Part shown: positions 45,388 to 53,375 of the stretch, one piece after another | Numbering within the stretch: the first letter of the stretch is position 1 | Layout of the letters: the number at the start of each line of letters is the position of its first letter | Made by a program: the position numbers and the translations under genes | Notes under the pieces: generated by a model | What the model was told of the DNA's origin: nothing | Seen by the model: only the letters and a program-made list of their open reading frames with translations | The model's database searches: none | DNA from: Bradyrhizobium erythrophlei | GTDB lineage: Bacteria > Pseudomonadota > Alphaproteobacteria > Rhizobiales > Xanthobacteraceae | Reading direction: 5' to 3' | Assembly (NCBI GenBank): GCA_900129675.1 | Contig: FSRD01000001.1 | Location: forward strand, 6,189,501-6,253,500 | DNA length: 64,000 nt

Positions 45388-46941
45388 TTGAAAATCCACA
45401 CGCGCGAACCGGTACTGGCCGCTCTTCAGCTTCCGCTTGCCGGCTTTATCGCCGGAGCCGCCAACGCACAGTCGCCGCAGCAACTGGAGCGGCTGGAGAC
45501 ACTTGTTCGCGCGCAGGCAGCACAAATCGAGAAGCTTAGTGCGGAAATGAAAACGCTGAAGAAAGGTCAATCCAAGACGTCGCAGCTGGCTCAGCCTGCG
45601 TCACCGCCGGCCGAGAAGAAAGTTGAATCCAAAACGTCGCAGCAGGCTCAGACTGCGTCGCCGCCGGCCGTCAAGACTCCGGGGGCAATGGGCTCGCCAC
45701 AATTTGGATATCCAGATTACGTCGTTGCGGGAGACAAGAAGCTGTCATGGAAGCTGCCCGGTAGCGATGTCAGTTTGCGGATCGGCGGTTATGCGAAACT
45801 TGACGCCATCGGAATCACCGGCGGTAACCGCTCCGTTGGAGCAAGCGATCAGTTCAACGTGTTCCAAATACAAACGCGCGGAACGCCTCCGACGGGCACC
45901 GCGCCTGGTGACCCAAGCACCCGTATTCATGCGCGGCAATCCCGCATCAACATTGAGGCGAGCAAGACCGAGACACCGTTCGGACCGGCCCGTGTCTTTT
46001 TCGAAGCTGACTTCTTTGGTCCAATCGATCTCGGCACCCAAACCGTTTCAAACTCGAGCACGTTTCGTCTTCGTCACGCCTACGGTGAACTGGGGCCGGT
46101 CTTGGCGGGCCAGACCTGGTCGACATTCATCGATCCGTCGACGTATGCGGAGATTCTGGATTTCACGGGGCCGGGAGGGGAGTCCTTCGCTCGTCAAGGG
46201 CAGGTCCGGTACACTCATAATTTCGGCGGCGGCTTCACGGGCGCGATCGCGGTGGAAAACCCTCAATCCAGAATCCGCATAGGTGAAGGGCCTGTCTCCG
46301 GAACGGGTGCGGCACCAGCGGCCACCGGCCTTCAGGTCATCGGCGTCGGTCCGTTCGCGCGCGACAGTACCCCGGATTTCATCGCCCGGATCAAATACGA
46401 AAGCCCGCAATTCAATCTCCAGCTTTCCGGCGTCGGCACGCGATCGACCGCGCCGCCGCCAACTGCGGCCGTACCCTTTGTCCCCGGAAACGGGCATCTC
46501 GGCTTCGGCGTCTTGGCTTCGGGGCAGATCGCTCTTCCGCTGTTCAACAACAAGGACAACTTCAGATTTCAGGCAGGGTATCTGGACGGTGCATCGCGCT
46601 ACCTCCTGGACGTTTCCAGCACGACGCCTTCGGTCGCCTATGATGCGACACTGACACAATTCGACAGCATCAAAGCCTACGGCGGATTCGGAGCCTTGCA
46701 GCACTGGTGGACCGATACGCTCCGTACCAATCTTGTCTACAGCGTCGCCAAAATCGACAATCCGATATTCTCGGGGCCGGCGGTTGCACGCGAAACGCAA
46801 TATGGGGTCGTCAATCTAATCTACAGCCCATGGCCGGAGGTCGATATTGGCGCGGAGTACCAGTATGGACGGAGGACGGATGCCGATGGGCGCAGCGGCT
46901 ACCAGACGCGCATCCAGTCCTCCCTGATCTACCGATTCTGA
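45388..46941 (+). CDS. DcaP-like trimeric outer-membrane porin
   Basis: 517 residues from TTG 45388 (GGGGGAC upstream). Signal peptide (LAALQLPLAGFIAGAANAQS), then a coiled coil (QQLERLETLVRAQAAQIEKLSAEMKTLKK region) as in DcaP, then two tandem copies of a SKTSQxAQxASPPA linker, then a beta-barrel opening DVSLRIGGYAKLDAIG and ending QTRIQSSLIYRF with the terminal Phe required for BAM insertion. DcaP porins admit dicarboxylates and similar anions. The duplicated linker is unusual. Confidence 0.87.
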   Translation: MKIHTREPVLAALQLPLAGFIAGAANAQSPQQLERLETLVRAQAAQIEKLSAEMKTLKKGQSKTSQLAQPASPPAEKKVESKTSQQAQTASPPAVKTPGAMGSPQFGYPDYVVAGDKKLSWKLPGSDVSLRIGGYAKLDAIGITGGNRSVGASDQFNVFQIQTRGTPPTGTAPGDPSTRIHARQSRINIEASKTETPFGPARVFFEADFFGPIDLGTQTVSNSSTFRLRHAYGELGPVLAGQTWSTFIDPSTYAEILDFTGPGGESFARQGQVRYTHNFGGGFTGAIAVENPQSRIRIGEGPVSGTGAAPAATGLQVIGVGPFARDSTPDFIARIKYESPQFNLQLSGVGTRSTAPPPTAAVPFVPGNGHLGFGVLASGQIALPLFNNKDNFRFQAGYLDGASRYLLDVSSTTPSVAYDATLTQFDSIKAYGGFGALQHWWTDTLRTNLVYSVAKIDNPIFSGPAVARETQYGVVNLIYSPWPEVDIGAEYQYGRRTDADGRSGYQTRIQSSLIYRF

Positions 46942-47253
46942 GAATTGCTTTGAGGCCGTATGCTGCGCATTTGATCGCATCAAATGGATCACTCGCGAAA
47001 CGCGTTAAGCGAGAGGAGGAGCGCCCACGGGTGCCCTTCCACCGACCGGCGAGCGCTTCAAGGTCATCGCCATGGGATGCAGCTGGCTCAAGCACCGACG
47101 GGCGCTGCTGCTCAGAATTTGGCTCGAGATGACCATGGACGAGGACGACACGCCGGCGACCGAGACCGCCGCTCCGTTCAGCGTTGCCGAACGCGCAATC
47201 GCCGGCGAGCGAGAGGCTCGCCGGCGACGCATCGCCATCAGCGGAATGCCACC
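46942..47253. other. Intergenic, convergent genes
   Basis: About 310 bases between the convergent porin and DUF417 genes. No gene and no clear terminator were seen. Confidence 0.4.
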
Positions 47254-47760
47254 TCATTGCCGCGTCAAGCGAACCAGGTCCTGCCTCAGGAGATAGAGCG
47301 ACACGGCCAGCAGAACGACGTCCTTCATCACGAAGGGGACGTTGCCCGTCATCGCGGGGAAGCCTCCCGCGGCGACGTCCCAGCCCTCCGGCATGAACGG
47401 AATGATGGTGACCGTCGCGATGAAGGTGCCGGTCGAGCCGAGGGCGCCAAGAACCCCGAGCCGCTTGTCCCAGAAGCCCGCGAGCAGCAGGGACCCGAAG
47501 GTCCACTCCGAGACGCCCAGGAAATAGCTGGCGCCGGCGTGGCCAAACACGGGATAGAGCCACCAGATCAGCGGCCCGTTGTCGATGAACGGGACCAGTC
47601 GTTCGAACTCGTACGGAAACCACTTCTGGTAGCCGAAGAAGAAGAACATGATCACCATCGCAGTCCGGACGACGTGGTAGTCGAGATCCTCCGCGAGCAG
47701 GCCGGACCGGTGCAGCGCGCGGACAAGCGGATTTTGAACGGTGTTGGAAAGTGTAGTCAT
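47254..47760 (-). CDS. DUF417 (RclC/YkgB-like) membrane protein, copy 1
   Basis: 168 residues with four membrane spans. Family hallmarks are VVRTAMVIMFFFFGYQKWFPYE, LVPFIDNGPLIWWLYPVFG, FLGVSEWTFGSLLLAGFW, FIATVTIIPFMP and GNVPFVMKDVVLLAVSLYLL. In E. coli RclC belongs to the RclR regulon that protects against hypochlorite; its activity is unknown. It is 45 bases downstream of a carboxymuconolactone-decarboxylase-like gene and divergent from an RclR-like regulator, which reproduces the rcl logic. Confidence 0.87.
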   Translation of the reverse strand: MTTLSNTVQNPLVRALHRSGLLAEDLDYHVVRTAMVIMFFFFGYQKWFPYEFERLVPFIDNGPLIWWLYPVFGHAGASYFLGVSEWTFGSLLLAGFWDKRLGVLGALGSTGTFIATVTIIPFMPEGWDVAAGGFPAMTGNVPFVMKDVVLLAVSLYLLRQDLVRLTRQ

Positions 47761-47805
47761 GGTCGTGATCCTTTCACATTTGAGATCTGACGGGGCGCGG
47801 CCGCT

Positions 47806-48342
47806 TCACGCGACTGCCGGGAAGTCGATCTTGGTGTCGTTGATGCGGTTGAAGACGTTGGTGAAAACAGTGGTCGCGAAGGCCAGGCTGATCTCCACCA
47901 GCTGGGCGTCGCTGTAGCCTGCAGCCTTGATCGCGGCGAAGTCCTGGTCGCTCACGGTGCCGCTGGACTGCGCCAGCTTGCGGACGAAGCCGACCAGCGC
48001 GTCGCGCTTGGCGTCGCCGCTGGGCTGCCCCTCGCGGATCTGCTTGAGCGCGTCCGACTTCACGCCGGCGAGCTGGGCGAGATAATTGTGGGCGGCGACG
48101 CAGTAGTCGCGGCCGCCCGCGTCGCTGATGACGAGCTTGATCACCTCCTGATCGCGCTTGGTCAGTGTGCCCGCAGCGAGCACTGTATCGGCGGCGAGGA
48201 TCGACTTGAGGGCGGCAGGGCCGTGGGCGGCAATGGCCGCGAAGGTGTTCGGCACACTGCCGATGGCCTTCTTGATCTGGGCATAGATCTGGCCTGACGC
48301 GCCGGTGTCGGATTCGAGGTTGGTAACTGAAAGACGAGACAT
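47806..48342 (-). CDS. Carboxymuconolactone decarboxylase-like (AhpD-fold) protein
   Basis: 178 residues from ATG 48342 (ACTAAGGCC upstream; the longer frame to 48417 includes regulatory DNA). AhpD-like fold with KRDQEVIKLVISDAGGRDYCVAAHNYLAQLAGV and VGFVRKLAQSSGTVSDQDFAAIKAAGYSDAQLVEI. Only one cysteine is present in the active-site segment (RDYCVAAH), in contrast to the CTYC of the copies at 55624 and 56958, so classical peroxidase resolution by a CxxC pair is unlikely. Operon with DUF417. Operator-like element G lies 87 bases upstream. Confidence 0.84.
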   Translation of the reverse strand: MSRLSVTNLESDTGASGQIYAQIKKAIGSVPNTFAAIAAHGPAALKSILAADTVLAAGTLTKRDQEVIKLVISDAGGRDYCVAAHNYLAQLAGVKSDALKQIREGQPSGDAKRDALVGFVRKLAQSSGTVSDQDFAAIKAAGYSDAQLVEISLAFATTVFTNVFNRINDTKIDFPAVA

Positions 48343-48428
48343 GATGGCCTTAGTTGGGTTGGTGAACGATCGCGGAGTGACAATATGACTGCGTCTTGAG
48401 ACGTTGAATGTTGCCAAATCTCAACTAT

Positions 48429-48444
48429 ATGCTTTATCGTCTCA
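48429..48444 (-). promoter_or_regulatory. Operator-like element G
   Basis: Minus strand TGAGACGATAAAGCAT, located between the divergent RclR-like regulator (ATG 48468) and the AhpD-fold gene (ATG 48342). It matches the 16-bp element of the six cassettes. The leader block is absent here. Confidence 0.55.
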
Positions 48445-48467
48445 TGTTCGCTGCATAAGGAGGCTCC

Positions 48468-49460
48468 ATGGATTGGCTCAGCCGGCTGTTCGAGATGATG
48501 CCTGTGCGCGGGCGGCTCGACCTGCGCTGCTCCTACGGCGCCCCATGGCGCATCGATCAAGGGCCGGGTGAGGCCAACGAAATCCCGTACCACGCCGTAC
48601 TCGCAGGCTCGGCGATGCTGGAGGATCCGGTGGGGGGCCGGCGGCTGCAGCTGAAGGCCGGCGACATTCTTCTGCTTCCAAGTAACCCACGGCACGTGAT
48701 GCACGATGGCAGTGGGGCCGCGCCGCTGCCGGTACGTAACCGCGGGTCCCTCAACTTCATAATCAGCGAAAATCTCGGTTCGGACGAACAGCTCGATCTG
48801 TTGTGCGGACACTTCGCCGTCGCTCCGCCGCACGACCGCCTGCTGCGCAGCTATCTGCCGCCGCGCCTCATCGTGCATGCCGGCAGTCACGCTGGACAGA
48901 AGGAAACGGCCACGCAACTCGCAGGCCTCGTCTCGTTGATGCGAAGCGAGTCCGCGGACGATCACCTGGGCGGACGCGCGATGTTGAACGCGCTGTCGAC
49001 GGCGATGTTCGCGCTTGTGCTACGGCTCGCCAGCGAGACGGACGACGCGCCACGGGGGCTCCTTGCGCTGGCCGGCAATCCCCGCCTGGCGCCGGCGGTG
49101 GCGGCTCTGTTCAACGAGCCTGCGCGCGCATGGTCGCTGCCGGACCTTGCACGTCTGTGCAACATGTCGCGGGCGACACTCGCCCGCCAGTTCCATGAGA
49201 AGCTCGGGCGATCAGCTACTGATCTCTTGACAGACATACGGATGACGCTTGCAGCGAACGAACTGAGGAAATCTTCCCACTCGACTGGCGCCGTGGCGGA
49301 GGCGGTCGGGTATCAATCGGAAGCGGCGTTCCAGCGCGCGTTCAAGGGCCACATGGGCATTACTCCGGCCCAATGGCGCAAGATGCAGGAGCCGTCCGGC
49401 CGGGAGGTCTTCGCAAGGCCGGCAGCACCCGCCGATGCGAACCCTGCGGAGACGTCCTAA
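48468..49460 (+). CDS. RclR-like cupin/AraC transcriptional regulator
   Basis: 330 residues from ATG 48468 with AAGGAGG upstream. The N-terminus MDWLSRLFEMMPVRGRLDLRC follows E. coli RclR with Cys21; the second redox cysteine is Cys113 in LDLLCGHFAV, after a longer loop than in E. coli. Cupin motifs are GEANEIPYHAVLAGSAMLE and LKAGDILLLPSNPRHVMHD. The AraC domain spans LPDLARLCNMSRATLARQFHEKLG and AEAVGYQSEAAFQRAFKGHMGITPAQWRK. It probably senses hypochlorite or other thiol-oxidising electrophiles and controls the divergent AhpD-fold/DUF417 operon through element G. A close paralogue is at 36860. Confidence 0.88.
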   Translation: MDWLSRLFEMMPVRGRLDLRCSYGAPWRIDQGPGEANEIPYHAVLAGSAMLEDPVGGRRLQLKAGDILLLPSNPRHVMHDGSGAAPLPVRNRGSLNFIISENLGSDEQLDLLCGHFAVAPPHDRLLRSYLPPRLIVHAGSHAGQKETATQLAGLVSLMRSESADDHLGGRAMLNALSTAMFALVLRLASETDDAPRGLLALAGNPRLAPAVAALFNEPARAWSLPDLARLCNMSRATLARQFHEKLGRSATDLLTDIRMTLAANELRKSSHSTGAVAEAVGYQSEAAFQRAFKGHMGITPAQWRKMQEPSGREVFARPAAPADANPAETS

Positions 49461-49544
49461 GTGGATCCTCCTGCCAAGCGCAGGCCAGCGAGGGGCGGCG
49501 ATGCGCCCTCGCTGGCCTAGCAAAGATTCGAGACGAGGCGGCGA

Positions 49545-50648
49545 TCAGGCCGGCGACGCGACCTCGGCCGCCGGGTAGTCGATGTAGCCGCGCGCGTCGC
49601 CGCCGTAGAAGGTCGACCGATCGTAGCGGTTGAGCGGAAGGCCGCGCCGCAGCCGCTCGGGCAGATCCGGGTTGGAGATGAAGTGACGGCCGAATGCGAC
49701 GAGGTCGGCGTCCCCGGCCGTGACGATGGCCTCCGCCGAATGCGGTGCGAAGCCGCCTGCCGCGATCAAGGTCCGCGAGAACTTCGGCCGCAGATGCTGG
49801 GCGGCGATCGGCGCCTGGCCGTGCGCGATCTCCTCGGTGCCCTTGATGCGCGGCTCGACTACGTGAAGGTAGGCGATGCCCAAACGATCGAGCTGGGTCG
49901 CCACGTAGCCGAAGGTTGCGGGCGGATTGCCATCCGACATTGATCCGTACGTGCCACTCGGCGAGATGCGCACGCCTACACGATCGGCGCCCCAGACCGA
50001 GATGGCCGCCTGCGTCACCTCGAGCAGGAAGCGCGCGCGATTTTCGATCGGACCGCCGTACTCGTCGGTTCGCTTATTGGTCCCATCCTGCAGGAATTGA
50101 TCCGGCAGATAACCGTTCGCACCGTGAATCTCGACGCCGTCGAAGCCGGCCCGCAGCGCCCGCTCCGCGCCGGCGCGAAATTCCTCGATGATGCCGGGGA
50201 TCTCATGCAATTCGAGGGCGCGCGGCATCGAGAATGGGGCTTCGCCATGCTTGGTGTAGGCATGACCTTCGGCTGCGATAGCCGACGGTGCAAGCGGCGC
50301 TTCGCCGTTCGGCTGCAGGTCGACATGCGACTGCCGACCGACGTGCCACAATTGCAGGAAAATGCGACCGCCCTTGGCATGAACCGCGTTGGTGACGCGC
50401 CGCCATCCGGGGATCTGAGCGTCCGAGTAGATGCCGGGCGCTCCGGCATAACCGTAGCCGCGGATCGAGACGGGTGTCGCTTCAGACACGATGAGGCCGC
50501 CGTTCGAGGTTCGCTGGGTATAGTATTCGACCATCAGTTCGCTCGGAATGTCACCCGGATCCGCGCGCATCCGCGTCAGCGGCGCCATCACGATGCGATG
50601 AGACAACTTGTAGGGGCCAATTTCGGCAGGTGAGAACAGCTTGCTCAT
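49545..50648 (-). CDS. Old yellow enzyme-type alkene reductase
   Basis: 367 residues from ATG 50648 (GGAGACTACA upstream). FMN-dependent TIM barrel: LFSPAEIGPYKLSHRIVMAPLTRMRAD, IFLQLWHVGRQSHVD, the substrate-binding pair in GVEIHGANGYLPDQFLQ, NKRTDEYGGPIENRARFLLE and VAFGRHFISNPDLPERL. NemA-like enzymes reduce activated alkenes, nitro compounds and N-ethylmaleimide, so it fits an electrophile response. 84 bases downstream of the peroxiredoxin-like gene on the same strand. Confidence 0.92.
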   Translation of the reverse strand: MSKLFSPAEIGPYKLSHRIVMAPLTRMRADPGDIPSELMVEYYTQRTSNGGLIVSEATPVSIRGYGYAGAPGIYSDAQIPGWRRVTNAVHAKGGRIFLQLWHVGRQSHVDLQPNGEAPLAPSAIAAEGHAYTKHGEAPFSMPRALELHEIPGIIEEFRAGAERALRAGFDGVEIHGANGYLPDQFLQDGTNKRTDEYGGPIENRARFLLEVTQAAISVWGADRVGVRISPSGTYGSMSDGNPPATFGYVATQLDRLGIAYLHVVEPRIKGTEEIAHGQAPIAAQHLRPKFSRTLIAAGGFAPHSAEAIVTAGDADLVAFGRHFISNPDLPERLRRGLPLNRYDRSTFYGGDARGYIDYPAAEVASPA

Positions 50649-50732
50649 TGTAGTCTCCTTCGAGGCAGGGTTGGGAAGACAGCGGCCGATGGTCGCGAAG
50701 AGCTTTCGCCCCACCGGCCGCCTCATGCGCCG

Positions 50733-51407
50733 TCACGCCTTGACGGCGGCTGCCCGCTGGAGGACCGGGATCATTTCTTCAGGCTCGGGCCGGCGGGTGT
50801 AGTCGGGGTTCACTTCCGAGTAGAGGATGACGCCGTCCTGTCCGATGACGTAGCGAGCCGGCATCGGCAGTGTCCAACTCGGATCGTCGTTGAACGTCGG
50901 CAGATCGTTCTTTAGCTGCTGGTAGAGCTCGACGAGGTAGTTGGGCAGATTGAAGCGCAGTCCGAAGGCGGCGCCGATCTTGCCCGTCTCGTCCGAGAGG
51001 ATCGGGAAGCTTAGCTTGTTCTGGCGCACCGATTTCCGGCTGTTGGGGGCGGTCTGCGGCGAGATCGCGACCAGCGAGGCGCCGTACTTGTCGAATTCCG
51101 GCTTTACGGCTTCGAGCGCCTGCAGCTCCATATTGCAGTACGGGCACCAGACGCCGCGATAGAAGCTGAGCACCAACGGGCCGCGCTTCAGAAGATCCGC
51201 CGAGCTGACCACGTTGCCCTCGGGATCCTTCAGCAAGAAGGAAGGCGCGACATCGCCGGCCTTCTTGGCGTGTCGGGCGGCCCCTGACTCGATCAGTTCT
51301 GCGGTGGCGCGGTGCATCGTCTCGATGACGGCGCGAGGAACACTATAGGGCGGCTTTCCGGCCTCGAAATCGGCTTTGAAAGCGTCGAGCTTGGCTTGAA
51401 GCGACAT
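50733..51407 (-). CDS. Peroxiredoxin-like (AhpC/TSA) protein
   Basis: 224 residues from ATG 51407 (AAAGGAGAACCGTC upstream). Thioredoxin fold with DVAPSFLLKDPEGNVVSSADLL and the active site FYRGVWCPYCNMELQAL, then LVAISPQTAPNSRKSVRQNKLSFPILSD. The CPYC motif is that of the peroxiredoxin-like group whose substrate is not established. It probably reduces peroxides or disulfides in the cytoplasm. It likely heads an operon with the alkene reductase. Its promoter region is shared with the dehydrogenase gene at 57799. Confidence 0.87.
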   Translation of the reverse strand: MSLQAKLDAFKADFEAGKPPYSVPRAVIETMHRATAELIESGAARHAKKAGDVAPSFLLKDPEGNVVSSADLLKRGPLVLSFYRGVWCPYCNMELQALEAVKPEFDKYGASLVAISPQTAPNSRKSVRQNKLSFPILSDETGKIGAAFGLRFNLPNYLVELYQQLKNDLPTFNDDPSWTLPMPARYVIGQDGVILYSEVNPDYTRRPEPEEMIPVLQRAAAVKA

Positions 51408-51454
51408 GACGGTTCTCCTTTGGCGTTTGCGTGGAGGACGGCGGCGCCGCCCGT

Positions 51455-51547
51455 TTCGTTGAAGTCACGCGCACGAAGCTAAAGGAGACCGACCTACCAG
51501 GTAGCCGGGCCGTTGGACTAGAGATTATTCCCGCCGGGAATGATCAC
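51455..51547 (-). promoter_or_regulatory. Promoter region shared with 57683-57775, with ATTCCC-GCC-GGGAAT operator
   Basis: Palindrome ATTCCCGCCGGGAAT at 51527-51541. On the minus strand it is followed by a CTACCTGGTAG palindrome, CGGTCTCC, TTTAGCTTC and ACTTCAACGAA. The same order of blocks is present upstream of the gene at 57799. The form T-N11-A-like with dyad symmetry suggests a LysR-type site. Confidence 0.6.
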
Positions 51548-51560
51548 TTCGCTACCGGCG

Positions 51561-51917
51561 TCAGCACCCGCGACAGATGATCAGCTTGCGATTCAGCTCC
51601 TGGTCGAGCTCCTGTTGCTGACGCTCCCAAGCCGAGACGGCCTCAGATTGGGGGACATCGGCCCGGTGCGGTTGCCGATGGCCGACCGGAGCAAGCCAGG
51701 CGAGGCGCGAGGTCAGCACGATCGAGCGGCTCCGTGCAACGGCCGAGTTCGTTCCCTTGCCGTCGGTATGATCGGCAGTGGCGCTGATCGGCAGATCGGG
51801 AAAGACGGCGACAGCGTCGTGCCGGTAGGTCGCATTTGCCGGCGACAGCAGGCCGACAACGACGAGGCCTGCGGCCGCCCTGCTGATTGAGCGCTTCAGG
51901 ATCGAGATGCGAGACAT
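51561..51917 (-). CDS. Small exported protein, ERQQ...CRGC family
   Basis: 118 residues from ATG 51917 (AAAGGAG upstream, the end of cassette B). Signal peptide SRAAAGLVVVGLLSPANA, a unique middle part (VAVFPDLPISATADHTDGKG), then LTSRLAWLAPVGHRQPHRADVP and the C-terminus WERQQQELDQELNRKLIICRGC. The last ~50 residues are nearly the same as in the protein at 1098-1370, so this is one family with a conserved C-terminal tail ending in two cysteines. Function unknown. Confidence 0.7.
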   Translation of the reverse strand: MSRISILKRSISRAAAGLVVVGLLSPANATYRHDAVAVFPDLPISATADHTDGKGTNSAVARSRSIVLTSRLAWLAPVGHRQPHRADVPQSEAVSAWERQQQELDQELNRKLIICRGC

Positions 51918-52031
51918 GGCGACACTCCTTTGGAAGAGGCTCGGGATGAGCAACTCCGTTGTGTGCAACCGTACTCGTTCACCCTAATCGCTGAATGCCG
52001 TCCGCGATCGAAGACATGCTCATTCGTCTCA
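51918..52031 (-). promoter_or_regulatory. Upstream cassette copy B
   Basis: Minus strand TGAGACGAATGAGCAT at 52031-52016, GTCTTCGATCGCGGACGGC, ATTCAGCG, then the leader GGAGTTGCTCATCCCGAGCC and AAAGGAGTGTCGCC before the ATG at 51917. Distance 114 bases. Confidence 0.7.
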
Positions 52032-52073
52032 TAAGCCGCCGGCGCTCATGGCCGCGATGGCCGGCTTACTCGG

Positions 52074-52953
52074 TCATGCGTTGAACGTACGTTCGAAGAA
52101 ATCCACGAACGCACGCGCCTTGGCCGTCGCGGCGCGCCCGGTCGGAAGCACGGCCCAGAGGTCGAGGGTCGGGAGGCTCCATTCCGACAGTACCGCACGC
52201 ACGGCCCCCGATCGTAATTCAGGGCTGAACATCCACTCCGACGCGATCGTGAGGCCTGCATCGGCCAGCACCGCGGCTCTTACGCCTTCCGCAGCGGTCA
52301 CCAGTAATCTGCTTTGAACCGTGACGGCCAATTCGGAGCTTTCGCGCCGAAACGACCAAATGCTGCCTTCTCCTTGGAGATAAACGACGGCTTGATGCTT
52401 GCTTAGTTCACTTGGGGTCGAGGGCGTGCCTGCGCGATCGAAGTAGGCGGGCGTGCCCAAGACCAGGCGCTTGCATCTTGCGATACGGCGGGCGGTCAGC
52501 GTCGAGTCCATCATCTTTCCGATGCGCAGAGCGACGTCGATGCCCTCCTGAACCAGATCGATCTGACGATCGTCCAGAACGACTTCCAGCTAGTTCCGGA
52601 TTTTGCGCCAGAAATTTCGGCAACATAGGAATGAGATGGATCCGGGCGAAGGTCACCGCGGCGCAGATGCGCAATCTGCCTTTCAGCCCGGCACCGGCTC
52701 CGCGAGCGGCGAGTTCGGCCTCGGCCGCTTCCTCGAGGGCGCGCCTGGCCCGCTCGAGGTAACCGAGCCCGGCCTCAGTCGGGGTGAGGCCACGCGTCGA
52801 GCGCGTCAGCAGCTTGACCCCGAGATACTCCTCCAGCTGCGCAACCGACTTCGAGACCGCCGGTTGACCCACCCGGAGCTGCCGGGCCGCTCCGGAGAAG
52901 GACCCCGTTTCGACAACCCGCACGAACGTCTCCATTGAAGCCAGACGATCCAT
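52074..52953 (-). pseudogene. LysR-family regulator with frameshift
   Basis: From ATG 52953 (GCGGAGAATAGG upstream): MDRLASMETFVRVVETGSFS, a LysR winged helix (AARQLRVGQPAVSKSVAQLE), LLTRSTRGLTPTEAG and on to MLPKFLAQNPEL. Near 52590 the frame changes. The sequence resumes as LEVVLDDRQIDLVQEGIDVA, then KMMDSTLTARRIARCKRLVL and the effector domain to FVDFFERTFNA. A two-base loss (or one-base gain) explains the break. If it is real, the regulator lacks its effector domain. It may be the former controller of the ATTCC-type operators nearby. Confidence 0.8.
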
Positions 52954-53066
52954 CCTATTCTCCGCAGGAATGAGCGATATCGACTCCACCCTATCTGCCA
53001 TGCCGCGCGAGAATTGGCCATCTCTACGCGCATCCAAGCGGCTGCCCGGCAAAAGGAGAGAAGGCG

Positions 53067-53306
53067 ATGAGCACCTATGAACACACGATCGCGATGCCGG
53101 TCCGGAGCGTCGGTGCAGGCTCGAAAGCCGTCGTCCTCCAAGCCATTCAGACCCTTAGTGGGACGGCAAGGGATGCTCTGTTCGCCTATGCGATGACCGG
53201 CAGCGCTGTGGCGAGCCTCGCCATCATCGCCGCACCCCATCTGGAGATGCTGCTGCGCTGCATCGTCCATGGCCGCGGAGGCCCCTGTTGCGTCTTCGCT
53301 AGTTGA
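53067..53306 (+). CDS. Small hypothetical protein
   Basis: 79 residues from ATG 53067 with GGAGAGAAGGCG upstream. Contains one hydrophobic segment (ALFAYAMTGSAVASLAIIAAP). The end RCIVHGRGGPCCVFAS looks random. No family is recognised. The frame could instead be chance, but the ribosome binding site is good. It precedes the patatin gene by 70 bases. Confidence 0.35.
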   Translation: MSTYEHTIAMPVRSVGAGSKAVVLQAIQTLSGTARDALFAYAMTGSAVASLAIIAAPHLEMLLRCIVHGRGGPCCVFAS

Positions 53307-53375
53307 CAGGGCCTCGGCAAGCATTGAATCAGGCGCGGCAAGCGCATGCCGACAAGCGAAAACAGGATATCTCGA

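Noticed and set aside
46984..47790. 268-codon plus-strand frame over the DUF417 gene
   Set aside because: Antisense shadow; the minus strand encodes a clear four-span DUF417 protein.
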